DNA from: CAYSPT01 sp964432985
GTDB lineage: Bacteria > Muiribacteriota > CAYSPT01
Reading direction: 5' to 3'
DNA: 64,000 nucleotides
Assembly (NCBI GenBank): GCA_964432985.1
Contig: CAYSPT010000008.1
Coordinates: 57,986-121,985, forward strand
Shown here: in pieces, positions 34,472 through 43,158 of the stretch
Layout: the number at the start of each line of letters is the position of its first letter
Position numbering within the stretch: position 1 is the stretch's first letter
The notes under the pieces: generated by a model
What the model was told of the DNA's origin: nothing
The model's input: the letters and a program-made list of their open reading frames with translations, nothing else
Databases searched by the model: none
Program-made: the position numbers and the translations under genes

Positions 34472-36481
34472 ATGCTCTTATCGGAACTCAGACCGAAATC
34501 CGCATTTTTCATTTTTGCTTTACTTCTTCTGTATCTGGTGTGCTCACCGGCCGTCGGGACCGCCGGGACTGACAGGGGAGCAGCATCCCTCTGGGGCGCG
34601 GTAGACATGGAACGGCTCTATTTCCTGGGCTGCACGCTCTACGGCTATGTTCCCGGTAATGATTACCTCATGGACGACCTCGTAACCATCGAGAAACATC
34701 GAAAAAAGCTTGAGGTGGTCGCAGAACAGATTTCACGCTTTGAATACGAAAAAACCATGTGCCTCCAAGAGCATGAGCGGTCGGTCAGACTGCTGATGGA
34801 AAGCAAGCCCGACGAATTCGAAGAAAAGCTTAGGGAACTGGACCAGTGGCTAGACGGAAAAATAGAACAGGTATTGAGCAAAATCAGACCCCTTCGTGAA
34901 AAGAGTAAAAACCTCCAGCGGCATCTGGAAGAGGACAGGCAGAAAAGCCTGAACATTAGAAGAAATGCTCCTGACACTGTTCACGCGGCACTGGCTAACT
35001 TTCTCGCTGAAACCATAAATGAAAAAGGGATCGCGTTGGTTGTCAACACCTCGGCGTTCGCCCATGGACGTCTGCCTGTCCCCGAAGAAACAATTTCCAT
35101 GAAAACTCTCATGAAAACCCCGCTTAAAGCTCCCCTGGGAACCGAAACTCCAGCAGATATACCCGAGTTTACCCGCTGGTGGAACCTGCGGTTTGCTCTT
35201 TGTTATGATTTGTCTACCCACAACGTGTCGGTCCCCTTTTTGCTCGCGGGCGGGGAGGACCTTTCGTCAGCCGTGACCACGAAACTGCTTCAGGGTGCGG
35301 TGAACCATGCCGGGCATGGGAAGGTGGAACGGATGTGGCAGGTTGCCCAGAGTTCAGGGGGAACGGCAGTCCCCGGATCACATGGCAGCGCAGGTGCAAA
35401 ACCTACCGCCGCAATAGCCACAGTTAATCTGGATATGCTGCTACTTTTCCATCCCGGGATGGCCGATTTCATCCCTGCATACGGCCGTTTTCTCCGCCCC
35501 AGTGGAGATTACCTTCTACCCCACCAGAAGAGAGCCGTTCTGCAGAAGCGCCTGGCACAGAGCAAAGAGCTTATGAAGGCGGCGGCTGGCAAAGAGAAAC
35601 AAATAAGAAAAGACATCGAACGCGCCACGGTCAAGCTGCGGGAAGCACAGCGGGAGTTGATTGACGGCCGGCTGGGAGCCCAGAAGGAGAGGGACCGCAT
35701 CCTCGCCGGCTCCCCCCGCGCCCTGGTGTTTGACATGAAGCAACAGGGGACCGACCAGGCCGTCAAACCGCTCAAAGACCCCCAACTTCCCGAAAGCGTC
35801 GAAGAGCGAAGACTCCTTGCCGAGCGCCAGTACTGGAACACCGTTAAAGACCTGGAAGAGAAGTTTGAAACCACCCGGGAGAGAATAGAAGCGGACATCG
35901 ATGCGAAAAAGAACGTGATCGACAGTGTGTACGAGAAGGCACAATCACTGATGTATCTTTCAGACCGGGAAACACAAGCACGCTTTAACGAGATACTTGA
36001 AGAAATCAAGCAGGTGGCTGCCCAGGTCGGGGGTAGGAACCACCTGCCGGTGGTCCTCAACCGGACATATCGCGGAAGACGTTTCTACGAGAAAAAAGGG
36101 CCTGCCCTGCTCGAACCGGGGGCGGTAAAAGGTGATGGAATACCCGAAGATACTCCCCTGGCCAAACTCCTCGCACTGAGAAAAACACTCCTGGAAGAGA
36201 CCCGGCAGGCAGACAGAAGAAAAGCTTCCGATCCCCCGGTGGAAACCGAAGCGTTGATCATGGTCGACTCACACCTGGAAGAGTGGTTCTACACCCGAAA
36301 TGAAATAGAGGAGGCCCGTAAAAAATATGTTATCGCTCCCCTGATCATGTGGGGAGGAACAGACATCACGCTGGAAACGCTTCAGGAGATACTCATCAGG
36401 TACAGTGTGGATAAGGAAGCGTCGGCGAAGATTGTCGATTTTTGCCGCGAAACGCTCCTGCATGAGAACGCCGACGAGTAA
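34472..36481 (+). CDS. Secreted protein with two OmpH/Skp-like modules
   Basis: 669 aa, GAGAGGAAG upstream of the ATG. Signal peptide at residues 1-30. Module 1 (about 40-210): AVDMERLYFLG start, long Glu/Lys coiled coil, and end TINEKGIALVVNTSAFAHG. Module 2 (about 300-530): TVNLDMLLLFHPGMADF start, long coiled coil, end GRNHLPVVLNRTYRG. Each begins with a beta-strand carrying an acidic residue, passes through a helical hairpin and ends in a strand with valines and Asn/Asp, as in Skp/OmpH periplasmic chaperones, though much longer. A helical C-terminus follows. It may chaperone or scaffold envelope proteins. The match is by pattern only. Confidence 0.55.
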   Translation: MLLSELRPKSAFFIFALLLLYLVCSPAVGTAGTDRGAASLWGAVDMERLYFLGCTLYGYVPGNDYLMDDLVTIEKHRKKLEVVAEQISRFEYEKTMCLQEHERSVRLLMESKPDEFEEKLRELDQWLDGKIEQVLSKIRPLREKSKNLQRHLEEDRQKSLNIRRNAPDTVHAALANFLAETINEKGIALVVNTSAFAHGRLPVPEETISMKTLMKTPLKAPLGTETPADIPEFTRWWNLRFALCYDLSTHNVSVPFLLAGGEDLSSAVTTKLLQGAVNHAGHGKVERMWQVAQSSGGTAVPGSHGSAGAKPTAAIATVNLDMLLLFHPGMADFIPAYGRFLRPSGDYLLPHQKRAVLQKRLAQSKELMKAAAGKEKQIRKDIERATVKLREAQRELIDGRLGAQKERDRILAGSPRALVFDMKQQGTDQAVKPLKDPQLPESVEERRLLAERQYWNTVKDLEEKFETTRERIEADIDAKKNVIDSVYEKAQSLMYLSDRETQARFNEILEEIKQVAAQVGGRNHLPVVLNRTYRGRRFYEKKGPALLEPGAVKGDGIPEDTPLAKLLALRKTLLEETRQADRRKASDPPVETEALIMVDSHLEEWFYTRNEIEEARKKYVIAPLIMWGGTDITLETLQEILIRYSVDKEASAKIVDFCRETLLHENADE

Positions 36482-36535
36482 TCATCAACAAGATGATTAG
36501 TCATCTGCAAGACGAGTAGTCGGTGCCCAGCCTTA

Positions 36536-39500
36536 CTATGATCCCTCACCTTCACCTTCACCCTCACCTTCACCTTCGCCTTCACCCTCGCCGCCTTCAC
36601 CGCCCTCACCGGAACCGCCGTCAAGAACCGGGCCCTCTCCCGGTGTCCCTGGCGTGGTGCTCGTTTCATATCGACTCTCCAACACGTGGCGGCGCACCTT
36701 GGTCTGGTAAACCGGCAGGTAGTAGCGGAAGGAACGGCGATTAGGGAAAGGACTTCCGTCCCAGTCAAACGCCGTATCTTCGATATAGGCGTTCATGATG
36801 ATGTTGCGGGGGCCCAGATCGGGATCATCATGCTCGTAGAAGATGAAGTTGATGGGGACCTTGCCGTCCCCCACATGCTTGACGTCGTCACCGCTGGAAT
36901 CGCGTACCGTGTAGGTCAACACCAGGTCCGGTGTTTCCGTGATATTGTCCGAGCTGTAATCACCCCTGATCTGGATCCTGGTTTTGTCAGGGACGGCGGT
37001 GAATGTAAGAGAAATAGGGGTCGAGGGAAACGCCGCCTGGGAAGGAGCCCACAGGCTGGTATCCAGTGTGCTCATTTCCAGGTAGTAGATCCAGGGAACG
37101 GCTACCTGGTCGACTACTCCCTCGTACCAGTCACCGTTGTTGAAGAAAGTGAACCATCCTTCATCGGCGTCCTTCCACCTGGCATTACCATCATCCCACC
37201 GGCTGACACTCTTCATGTAGTGTTTTTTCGCCAGGAGACCGGGGACGAAATTTATGCCGGTTTCCCGGCCCACCACCTCGACCAGCAGCATGGGATTAGG
37301 TTGGATATTGTCCCGGATAAGCACTTCACCCAGTTGGACATCGCTGAGAACGTTGCCGCTCGAGTCGCTGAAGGTGGCGTACAAAGCAGGAGGAACCCAC
37401 CCGGGCGAGCTGTTTGCGTAGTGGAAACTGAACCGGTCGGACCAGGTGTAGACGGGATTACCGAACTCATCAACCGTATCCGTCCTGGGCTGCTTGGACA
37501 CCGGGTTGAAACCGGTAGCCATATCAAAGGTGTATTTCACATAGCTGCGGCCTGTTTCCACGGAAGGAACCTCACCGAGAAGACCAGAGAACTCGTCCTG
37601 TTCGCTGATGACCACCGCCGACTGCCGGTTGTCGAGATTACTCTCTTTGTCAACGTCGATGTGCTTGCTGGGAAGCTCGTGATACTCGGTCGCCAATTGC
37701 GGCCGCACCGCTGCCCCGCCGCTTTGCTGCTCTACCGAATAGATATCGTAGAACATGCGCGCATACCGTTCCTGAGTGTGCAGGTTGGTGTACCGGTCCT
37801 TGGAGGACTCCGTGCTACGGAACGACACGGCCCCCGGATTGCTTGACTCGTACCCTCCCGCAGTGGCGACGGTCTGGTTGGCGAACCCGTCGTCGGTGGT
37901 GCCCCCGAAGGAGTCAAAGGGATTGTTGTCCTCCAGGTAGACCACGATGGTGTCCGGGTTGGCTTCCGGTGGCGGGAAGTCCGGGTCCACCTCTTCCACG
38001 GCATATTTGAGCTGACCGCCGGTAGTGGCGTATATAATATGATGCCCCCCGGTGGAAATCGGATTGTTGGCAATCTGGGTCAGGATCTTCGGTGGGGTCG
38101 TGTCCCTGACCAGCACCTCGGTCTGGGCCTCGATATCTATTTTTCTGAAATACGGAAGCGCCTGCTGGATCTTCGGACCGTGAGGAGGATTCATGTCGAT
38201 GGTGATGTAGGCCTGGAAGGTGTAGAGCCGGGTGGCCCGCATGTAGAAACGGTACTTGTACGGATCGCACGGCGTGGTGAAGATGGATGATTCATCAATC
38301 ATGGTGTTGGGGTCATCCGTGCCGGAGGTTATCCTGAAATCTTCTATCCTCTGCCCCAGAGGCCTTCGCATACCGGCTGGCAGTTCCCCGTCACTGATGC
38401 CTTCCCGGGTGAGGGTCACGGTGGAGACTGCCTGCTGGCCCGCCCGGGGTCCCGACGGGCTGTCGGGATAGATGCACTCGATGATCAGCTGAAGCTTGAC
38501 CCCTCCCTGCCAGCTGAGCCCGATCACCTTATTGGGATCGATACCGTCGGGCATGGGCGGATCGTCCTGCATCATGATGTTGATACGATTGTCCCCGTAG
38601 GCTACACCGTCGGCCTCCTGCAGATCCCAGAGCACCTCGCGGTCCTCGTTGATCACCCAATAACTGTCTTCCTTGTTGGGCTGCGGCGCGGGGCTCTCGC
38701 CGGGTTTTGGCTCGATGGACAGGCAAACGACCTTGCCCGGGTTGGTGAGATCCTCGCGCACCTGGGGCTGCACGTAGAAACGGTACCGGGCGATGGTATT
38801 CCCGTCGATAGCCCTGGCCGCTTCAGGACCCTCCTCCCTGGTTGGCACGTAGACACCCGGATGAGAGTAGCGGGCACTGGCCAGGCTACCCCTGGGCAGC
38901 AGGTCGTAGTTGAACCAGTGGTATTGGCTCTCCATCTTAAGCTCGTACTCCCCGCCGTCCAGGATGAGCCCCAGGTAGGGCCACTTCTGCCAGCCGTAGT
39001 TCTTGCTTGCTTCCCCTGTCTGGTCGTAGACCTTACGGGGACCGTCCGGGCTGCCGTCCTCGTTCATATCCTGGGTGGTGATGTCCACTCCGTAGCGGTC
39101 CTTGAGCTGGTGGACCGTCCAGCGGTACCTCAAGGTAGTGAAGTCCACCGTCCCGGGAAAGCCGCCGGTCCAGTCGCCGCCGGGATTGATTTTCTGGTTC
39201 AGGTTGTCCAGGGAACCGGAGATCTGGCCGTCCTTGTTATTGTCCACCGCCTGCTCGGAGCAGTGATAGGCGCTTTCGTTGCTCAGGCCGGTTACCCCTC
39301 CTTCGGCCTGGGTACCTTCACCGGAATTGATGTTGATGGCCCTGTCGGCGTATCGCTCGTCCTCGATGCTCAGGTCTGGGATAGCCGGGTTTTCCACCCC
39401 GAAGATGTACAGCTCTCCCTCCTTGTACCCGGTCCAGCTCGACGGGCTGTAAGCAATGATCCGGCCTTCCACCGGGTCGGCATAATAGGGGCCGGCGATA

Positions 39501-41317
39501 TCGATCCGTGCCGGCTGGTAACCGGAAACCTTTGGCGGTGTGGCGTAGTTGACCGCGGTAATTTCTGTTCGGACCGCCTGGTTTACGCTTAGCGTCTGGT
39601 TATACCCTCCCGAAAAAACCCACCTGGCAGGCATGGCATTTGGATTATCGCCCGGGTTCAGATTGTCCACCGTGACCGAGCGAATGTACTCGTTGTAGCC
39701 GATGACCAGGGGAACCAGCCTGGTCTCCTCGCGGCTGACATACCCGTAGCGGTACACCGTCTTGGTCACTTTCTGCATGAAGGTGGCGATTCCGGCGCAG
39801 GTGGTGCCATCTACCCATGACCAGGAGATGCTCTTGATATGACCCCCGTTTTCCCGGAACGCGGGGACGAACTGCGAAGTGTTCGCCGGATCAAGCATGG
39901 GCACGGCGTAATAGAGATTGCCATACCCGTCGCTGCCGATAGAGTCGGTGCTGGCCGGGACGGGGATTTCTTCCGGCAGACCATGGTTCTGGTTGTTTTC
40001 GTCTCGCCTGAACTTGTAGACCTTCTGGCTGCTTTTGTCCAGGGCGAAAACGATACCGCCGTCCTGCCACCACTGATCCGATACGATGACTTCGTCAATA
40101 CTTACTCCGGAGATGTTCATACCGAAGTTGCTCATCCACTCCCTGACCAGGACGTCCCCCAGCAGGTAGACCCAGTTCTCGCTGTCGTTTTTCGAGGACA
40201 CTGCCAGGTAGTTGGTGCTCTGGTCATTGGGGTACCCGATTATGTTACCGGGGGAGACAGTGGCTCCCCCGCCGTTTTTGATTACCAGGCCGCTGGAGGA
40301 ACCGATCTGACGTTTGTACAGGTAGTCGTCGCCATTGGTGGCTACCACCACCTCGGCTATCCAGGGAGTGGTGGACATGTTGGAGGTGTTGTTGCCGCCG
40401 GTGCAACCGTCGTGGCAGCCGTTGACGTGCCGCCGTTCGATATTGGTGTCTTCCGTTTCGGCTTTCAGGGAGCCGCTGCCCAGGATGGAATCCTGGTTGT
40501 TGTAGTTCTGAGCCCGGTTGGCAGGGATATCCAACCAGTTCATCAGAAAGTACTTGGTAAGCTTATGATACTGTTTCTCCGCGAATATGTAATATGAGCT
40601 CCCTCCGCTGGCGGAACCGTCCTCCTGGTCTTCCCGGTTCTGCTTGAACCGAGTGCCATTCTGCGTCCTTGAGCGGACAAAACTGTGGTAAGCCACGTTG
40701 TTCGGCGAGAGATACCACCCGCTGGAGCAGTTCGGGGCCCCGCCGGTGCCAGAAGCGCTGCCATAACCGTAGGGAACATAACCAACAGGCATGGATGTTG
40801 CGGTGAGTGGACCATAAACGCCATAGCTGCCCCAACCCGGTTTGCCGCAGCCCTGTGTCCAGGAGTGGCCTGCAGGGTTGTGGTGACCGTAATGGTTAGT
40901 GGTATTGAAACCGTGCCAGTTGTGGGTGGTCCAATGGTATCCATTGGTAGTGGAGGAAGTCTGGATTCTTACCTTGATGGGCCGGCCGGAAACAAGCTTG
41001 AAGTTCGGATCACCGATCACCTTGAAAAGGAAGATCCGGCGGGCCGAATCCACCTTGAGTCCCCGGATGGTTGTATTGGCCTCGTCGGTGGGATTGAACA
41101 ACAAATCGGGGACACCCACTCCCTGGGTGCCCTGGGTGAGGTTGTTCAGGGCATACACTCCGCCCGCTTCTCCTTCACTGATTAATACGTAGGTTTCACC
41201 GTTTTCACCGATTCCCTGCCCGGCCAGTCCCTGTGCTGCAAGGTGATTGACCGGGAGCAGCAGTACCAGCAGAACCGCCAACCACAGAACACAGTGGGCG
41301 GTGAAGCGTCTTTTCAT
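36536..41317 (-). CDS. Giant secreted protein, family not recognised
   Basis: 1593 aa from the ATG at 41317 (MKRRFTAHCVLWLAVLL, a clear signal peptide). The open frame extends to 41425, but that part reads through the 25-bp repeats and would bury the signal peptide. There is a Trp/His/Gly-rich patch at about 120-180 of the mature protein (HWTTHNWHGFNTTNHYGHHN), then long Tyr/Thr/Asn/Pro-rich beta-sheet-like sequence. A segment resembling an Ig or cadherin-like linker (VLVRDTTPPKILTQIANNP) lies near residue 1110. The C-terminus is a Gly-Ser linker ending in a run of alternating Glu-Gly. It is probably a surface or stalk protein. I recognise no enzymatic motif. The promoter and repeats upstream are listed separately. 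Confidence 0.8.
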   Translation of the reverse strand: MKRRFTAHCVLWLAVLLVLLLPVNHLAAQGLAGQGIGENGETYVLISEGEAGGVYALNNLTQGTQGVGVPDLLFNPTDEANTTIRGLKVDSARRIFLFKVIGDPNFKLVSGRPIKVRIQTSSTTNGYHWTTHNWHGFNTTNHYGHHNPAGHSWTQGCGKPGWGSYGVYGPLTATSMPVGYVPYGYGSASGTGGAPNCSSGWYLSPNNVAYHSFVRSRTQNGTRFKQNREDQEDGSASGGSSYYIFAEKQYHKLTKYFLMNWLDIPANRAQNYNNQDSILGSGSLKAETEDTNIERRHVNGCHDGCTGGNNTSNMSTTPWIAEVVVATNGDDYLYKRQIGSSSGLVIKNGGGATVSPGNIIGYPNDQSTNYLAVSSKNDSENWVYLLGDVLVREWMSNFGMNISGVSIDEVIVSDQWWQDGGIVFALDKSSQKVYKFRRDENNQNHGLPEEIPVPASTDSIGSDGYGNLYYAVPMLDPANTSQFVPAFRENGGHIKSISWSWVDGTTCAGIATFMQKVTKTVYRYGYVSREETRLVPLVIGYNEYIRSVTVDNLNPGDNPNAMPARWVFSGGYNQTLSVNQAVRTEITAVNYATPPKVSGYQPARIDIAGPYYADPVEGRIIAYSPSSWTGYKEGELYIFGVENPAIPDLSIEDERYADRAININSGEGTQAEGGVTGLSNESAYHCSEQAVDNNKDGQISGSLDNLNQKINPGGDWTGGFPGTVDFTTLRYRWTVHQLKDRYGVDITTQDMNEDGSPDGPRKVYDQTGEASKNYGWQKWPYLGLILDGGEYELKMESQYHWFNYDLLPRGSLASARYSHPGVYVPTREEGPEAARAIDGNTIARYRFYVQPQVREDLTNPGKVVCLSIEPKPGESPAPQPNKEDSYWVINEDREVLWDLQEADGVAYGDNRINIMMQDDPPMPDGIDPNKVIGLSWQGGVKLQLIIECIYPDSPSGPRAGQQAVSTVTLTREGISDGELPAGMRRPLGQRIEDFRITSGTDDPNTMIDESSIFTTPCDPYKYRFYMRATRLYTFQAYITIDMNPPHGPKIQQALPYFRKIDIEAQTEVLVRDTTPPKILTQIANNPISTGGHHIIYATTGGQLKYAVEEVDPDFPPPEANPDTIVVYLEDNNPFDSFGGTTDDGFANQTVATAGGYESSNPGAVSFRSTESSKDRYTNLHTQERYARMFYDIYSVEQQSGGAAVRPQLATEYHELPSKHIDVDKESNLDNRQSAVVISEQDEFSGLLGEVPSVETGRSYVKYTFDMATGFNPVSKQPRTDTVDEFGNPVYTWSDRFSFHYANSSPGWVPPALYATFSDSSGNVLSDVQLGEVLIRDNIQPNPMLLVEVVGRETGINFVPGLLAKKHYMKSVSRWDDGNARWKDADEGWFTFFNNGDWYEGVVDQVAVPWIYYLEMSTLDTSLWAPSQAAFPSTPISLTFTAVPDKTRIQIRGDYSSDNITETPDLVLTYTVRDSSGDDVKHVGDGKVPINFIFYEHDDPDLGPRNIIMNAYIEDTAFDWDGSPFPNRRSFRYYLPVYQTKVRRHVLESRYETSTTPGTPGEGPVLDGGSGEGGEGGEGEGEGEGEGEGEGEGS
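36539..36604 (-). repeat. Hexanucleotide-type array coding the (Glu-Gly)n tail
   Basis: Plus strand CTTCACC/CTCACC/CTCGCC units with a 6-bp period form the 3' end of the giant gene and encode alternating Glu and Gly, ending with Ser. Such low-complexity acidic tails are prone to length change. Confidence 0.85.
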
Positions 41318-41363
41318 ATAACAAGTTGGTATAAACACGGTTATCCCGTCTCCCCTCACATTG

Positions 41364-41463
41364 AAGAGGTACCATTGGTGCAAAACCCAAGAGGTATCAT
41401 TGGTGCAAAACCCAAGAGGTATCATTGGTGCAAAGCCCCAAAAGTATCACTGATGCAAAACCC
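41364..41463 (-). repeat. Four 25-bp direct repeats in the leader of the giant gene
   Basis: The plus-strand unit AAGAGGTATCATTGGTGCAA followed by AACCC begins at 41364, 41389 and 41414, and a more diverged copy begins near 41439. The first three copies are almost identical. Since 25 is not a multiple of three, the array is not selected as peptide repeats. It lies between the candidate promoter (41507-41536) and the start codon at 41317, so it would be transcribed. Confidence 0.88.
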
Positions 41464-41506
41464 GAAAAATGGGCACACTTCTTCCAAGAAATATAATATC
41501 ACTTTA

Positions 41507-41536
41507 ATTCTAGGTTTCAAATGAGAATTATGTCAA
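41507..41536 (-). promoter_or_regulatory. Candidate sigma70-type promoter of the giant gene
   Basis: On the minus strand TTGACA, 18 nt, TAGAAT. Transcription would begin about 180 nt before the ATG, upstream of the 25-bp array. The remaining spacer 41537-41651 is AT-rich and contains the small palindrome ATAGTATTACTAT; nothing else is evident there. Confidence 0.6.
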
Positions 41537-41651
41537 GTAATATGTATTTCTTTAAAATAGCTAAAAATTAAAACTATTTAGATTAGCTACACTCACATAG
41601 TATTACTATTATCAAGGTGAAAATGTTAGCTTGATTAGCAAATAAGAGTGT

Positions 41652-42524
41652 TTATTTTTGAATGATTGCTGGTTTACCGGGAGCAGCATCCCTGGCACAG
41701 CGGAATCCGAAGGCGGGGTTTTCCTGCGGGTACACGTTTTTCCCGTATCGAGTGGCGCTTTTCATGATGAAGTCAACGGCAAACTCCGTATGATACGAGC
41801 CACCCTTGAGAACGTGATGCGTCCCGGACGGGGGTCCCTTCGGGTTGCACTGAGGAGAATGCTGGTAATAATCCGAACGGTACCAGTCATATACCCACTC
41901 CCACACGTTGCCGGCCATGTCGTAGCAACCGTAGGGGCTGACACCGGCGGGATAACTTCCCACCGGACGGGTGAACTCCGATTGGAAATTGCCTTTTTTC
42001 ATGTTGAACCGGTTCCCCCACGGGTACTTGCGCCCGAGGGGACCGCGGGCTGCTTTCTCCCACTCCGCTTCGGTAGGCAGTCGCTTCCCGGCCCAGGCAG
42101 CGTAGGCGGCGGCATCGTCCCAGGTCACTCCGGTTACCGGATGATAGTCCATACCGTTTTGGTACATTCCATTCTTCCACCATCGGGGAATCCGCCACCC
42201 GGTGTCGTCGACGAATCGTTTGTACTGAGTATTGGTTACTTCGTACAGGTCGATATAGTAGGCGTTCAGGGAAACCCGGTGTGCCGGCTGCTCATCAGGA
42301 CGGCCCTCCGCCGGGCTTCCGGGATCCGGATCAACTCCCATGATGAACCACCCGGCTTCCACCAGAACCATAGACCCCGGGCCGGGGCGGTGGGTGAAAT
42401 CCAGTGAAGATTTGCGGGCCGCGCCGCCCATGAAACCAACAACTGCAGACAGCAGCAAGGCTGCCGCGACCAGTAGCAGCAGTCCACGTTTCACACCCGG
42501 TGATTCGGTTTTCATCTGTTTCAT
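41652..42524 (-). CDS. FGE-sulfatase (SUMF1-like) domain protein lacking the catalytic cysteines
   Basis: 290 aa from ATG 42524. One N-terminal membrane segment (residues about 11-32) anchors or exports it. The SUMF/FGE domain is clear: MVLVEAGWFIMGVD, EQPAHRVSLNAYYIDLYEVTN, HPVTGVTWDDAAAYAAWAGK, RLPTEAEWEKAARG, YDMAGNVWEWVYDWY, LKGGSYHTEF and NPAFGFRCARD. True formylglycine-generating enzymes have two cysteines in the stretch after the GGS motif; here that stretch reads SATRYGKNV with none. It is therefore probably a binding (carbohydrate or protein) or other FGE-fold protein, not a sulfatase activator. No sulfatase is nearby. Confidence 0.9.
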   Translation of the reverse strand: MKQMKTESPGVKRGLLLLVAAALLLSAVVGFMGGAARKSSLDFTHRPGPGSMVLVEAGWFIMGVDPDPGSPAEGRPDEQPAHRVSLNAYYIDLYEVTNTQYKRFVDDTGWRIPRWWKNGMYQNGMDYHPVTGVTWDDAAAYAAWAGKRLPTEAEWEKAARGPLGRKYPWGNRFNMKKGNFQSEFTRPVGSYPAGVSPYGCYDMAGNVWEWVYDWYRSDYYQHSPQCNPKGPPSGTHHVLKGGSYHTEFAVDFIMKSATRYGKNVYPQENPAFGFRCARDAAPGKPAIIQK

Positions 42525-42546
42525 CGCACCTGCCCTCGGTTCTTTT

Positions 42547-42576
42547 AGCATATCAGCCGGACCAACGCCAGGTCAA
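42547..42576 (-). promoter_or_regulatory. Candidate promoter of the FGE-fold gene
   Basis: On the minus strand TTGACC, 18 nt, TATGCT. The start would lie close to the ATG at 42524, favouring that start over the one at 42551. Confidence 0.5.
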
Positions 42577-42783
42577 AACTTATCCCAAATTATTCACACT
42601 TCACGTCTGTTACAGCTTCAAAGTTACAGCCGTTATTTAGGTGTAAAAATTAAATCGAAGTACCAGCACTGGTTGGTGACACCTTGTAACTTTTAATGAT
42701 TTGATTTACTATTACATTACAGCAGCCGGTAGTATGTCTGTTACCGGAAATGCATATGTTAAAAATGATGTGGAGGAATTGAC

Positions 42784-43146
42784 ATGACGGCACTTTTGAC
42801 CCACAGGTCCGAGGCCAGGATGCTGGCGGTTTGTATGGTGATGGCTTTCATGGCAGTAGCGTGCGTACAGCCCGCGGAAGCCATAAAAATGAAGACGATA
42901 GGGGCCATTGCCGGGGGCGTCGGCGGGGCTCTGGTTGGTCTGGGACTCTGGCAGCTGGCAGCTCTGTTCATGGTGGCTGGTGCCCTTGGCGGAGGAATCA
43001 TCATGGGACTGATAATTCCCGCCGCAATATTCATCGTTCCCACAATTATCGGGGCCCTGCTGGGCGGCGGTCTGGGAGCGTGGATAGATAAGCAGTTTGG
43101 AGGCAGCTCGAAGAGGATCAGAGTTGATCCAAGCAGCGACTTCTAA
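42784..43146 (+). CDS. Small glycine-zipper membrane protein
   Basis: 120 aa; GGAGG lies 7 nt before the ATG. A signal-like hydrophobic N-terminus ends around residue 33 (VQPAEA). Two glycine-rich hydrophobic segments follow: GAIAGGVGGALVGLGLWQL and ALGGGIIMGLI, then IIGALLGGGLGAWIDKQFGG. The GxxxG spacing and the GALLGGGLGAWI-D motif resemble glycine-zipper proteins, some of which form oligomeric pores or insert in the outer membrane. No closer identity is visible. Confidence 0.72.
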   Translation: MTALLTHRSEARMLAVCMVMAFMAVACVQPAEAIKMKTIGAIAGGVGGALVGLGLWQLAALFMVAGALGGGIIMGLIIPAAIFIVPTIIGALLGGGLGAWIDKQFGGSSKRIRVDPSSDF

Positions 43147-43158
43147 ACGCTCTACAGG

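Noticed and set aside
41318..41425. N-terminal extension of the giant secreted protein
   Set aside because: It would read through the 25-bp repeats, has no ribosome site, and would place 36 residues before a textbook signal peptide.
41652..42524. Formylglycine-generating enzyme (sulfatase activator)
   Set aside because: The catalytic cysteine pair is missing and there is no sulfatase in the window.
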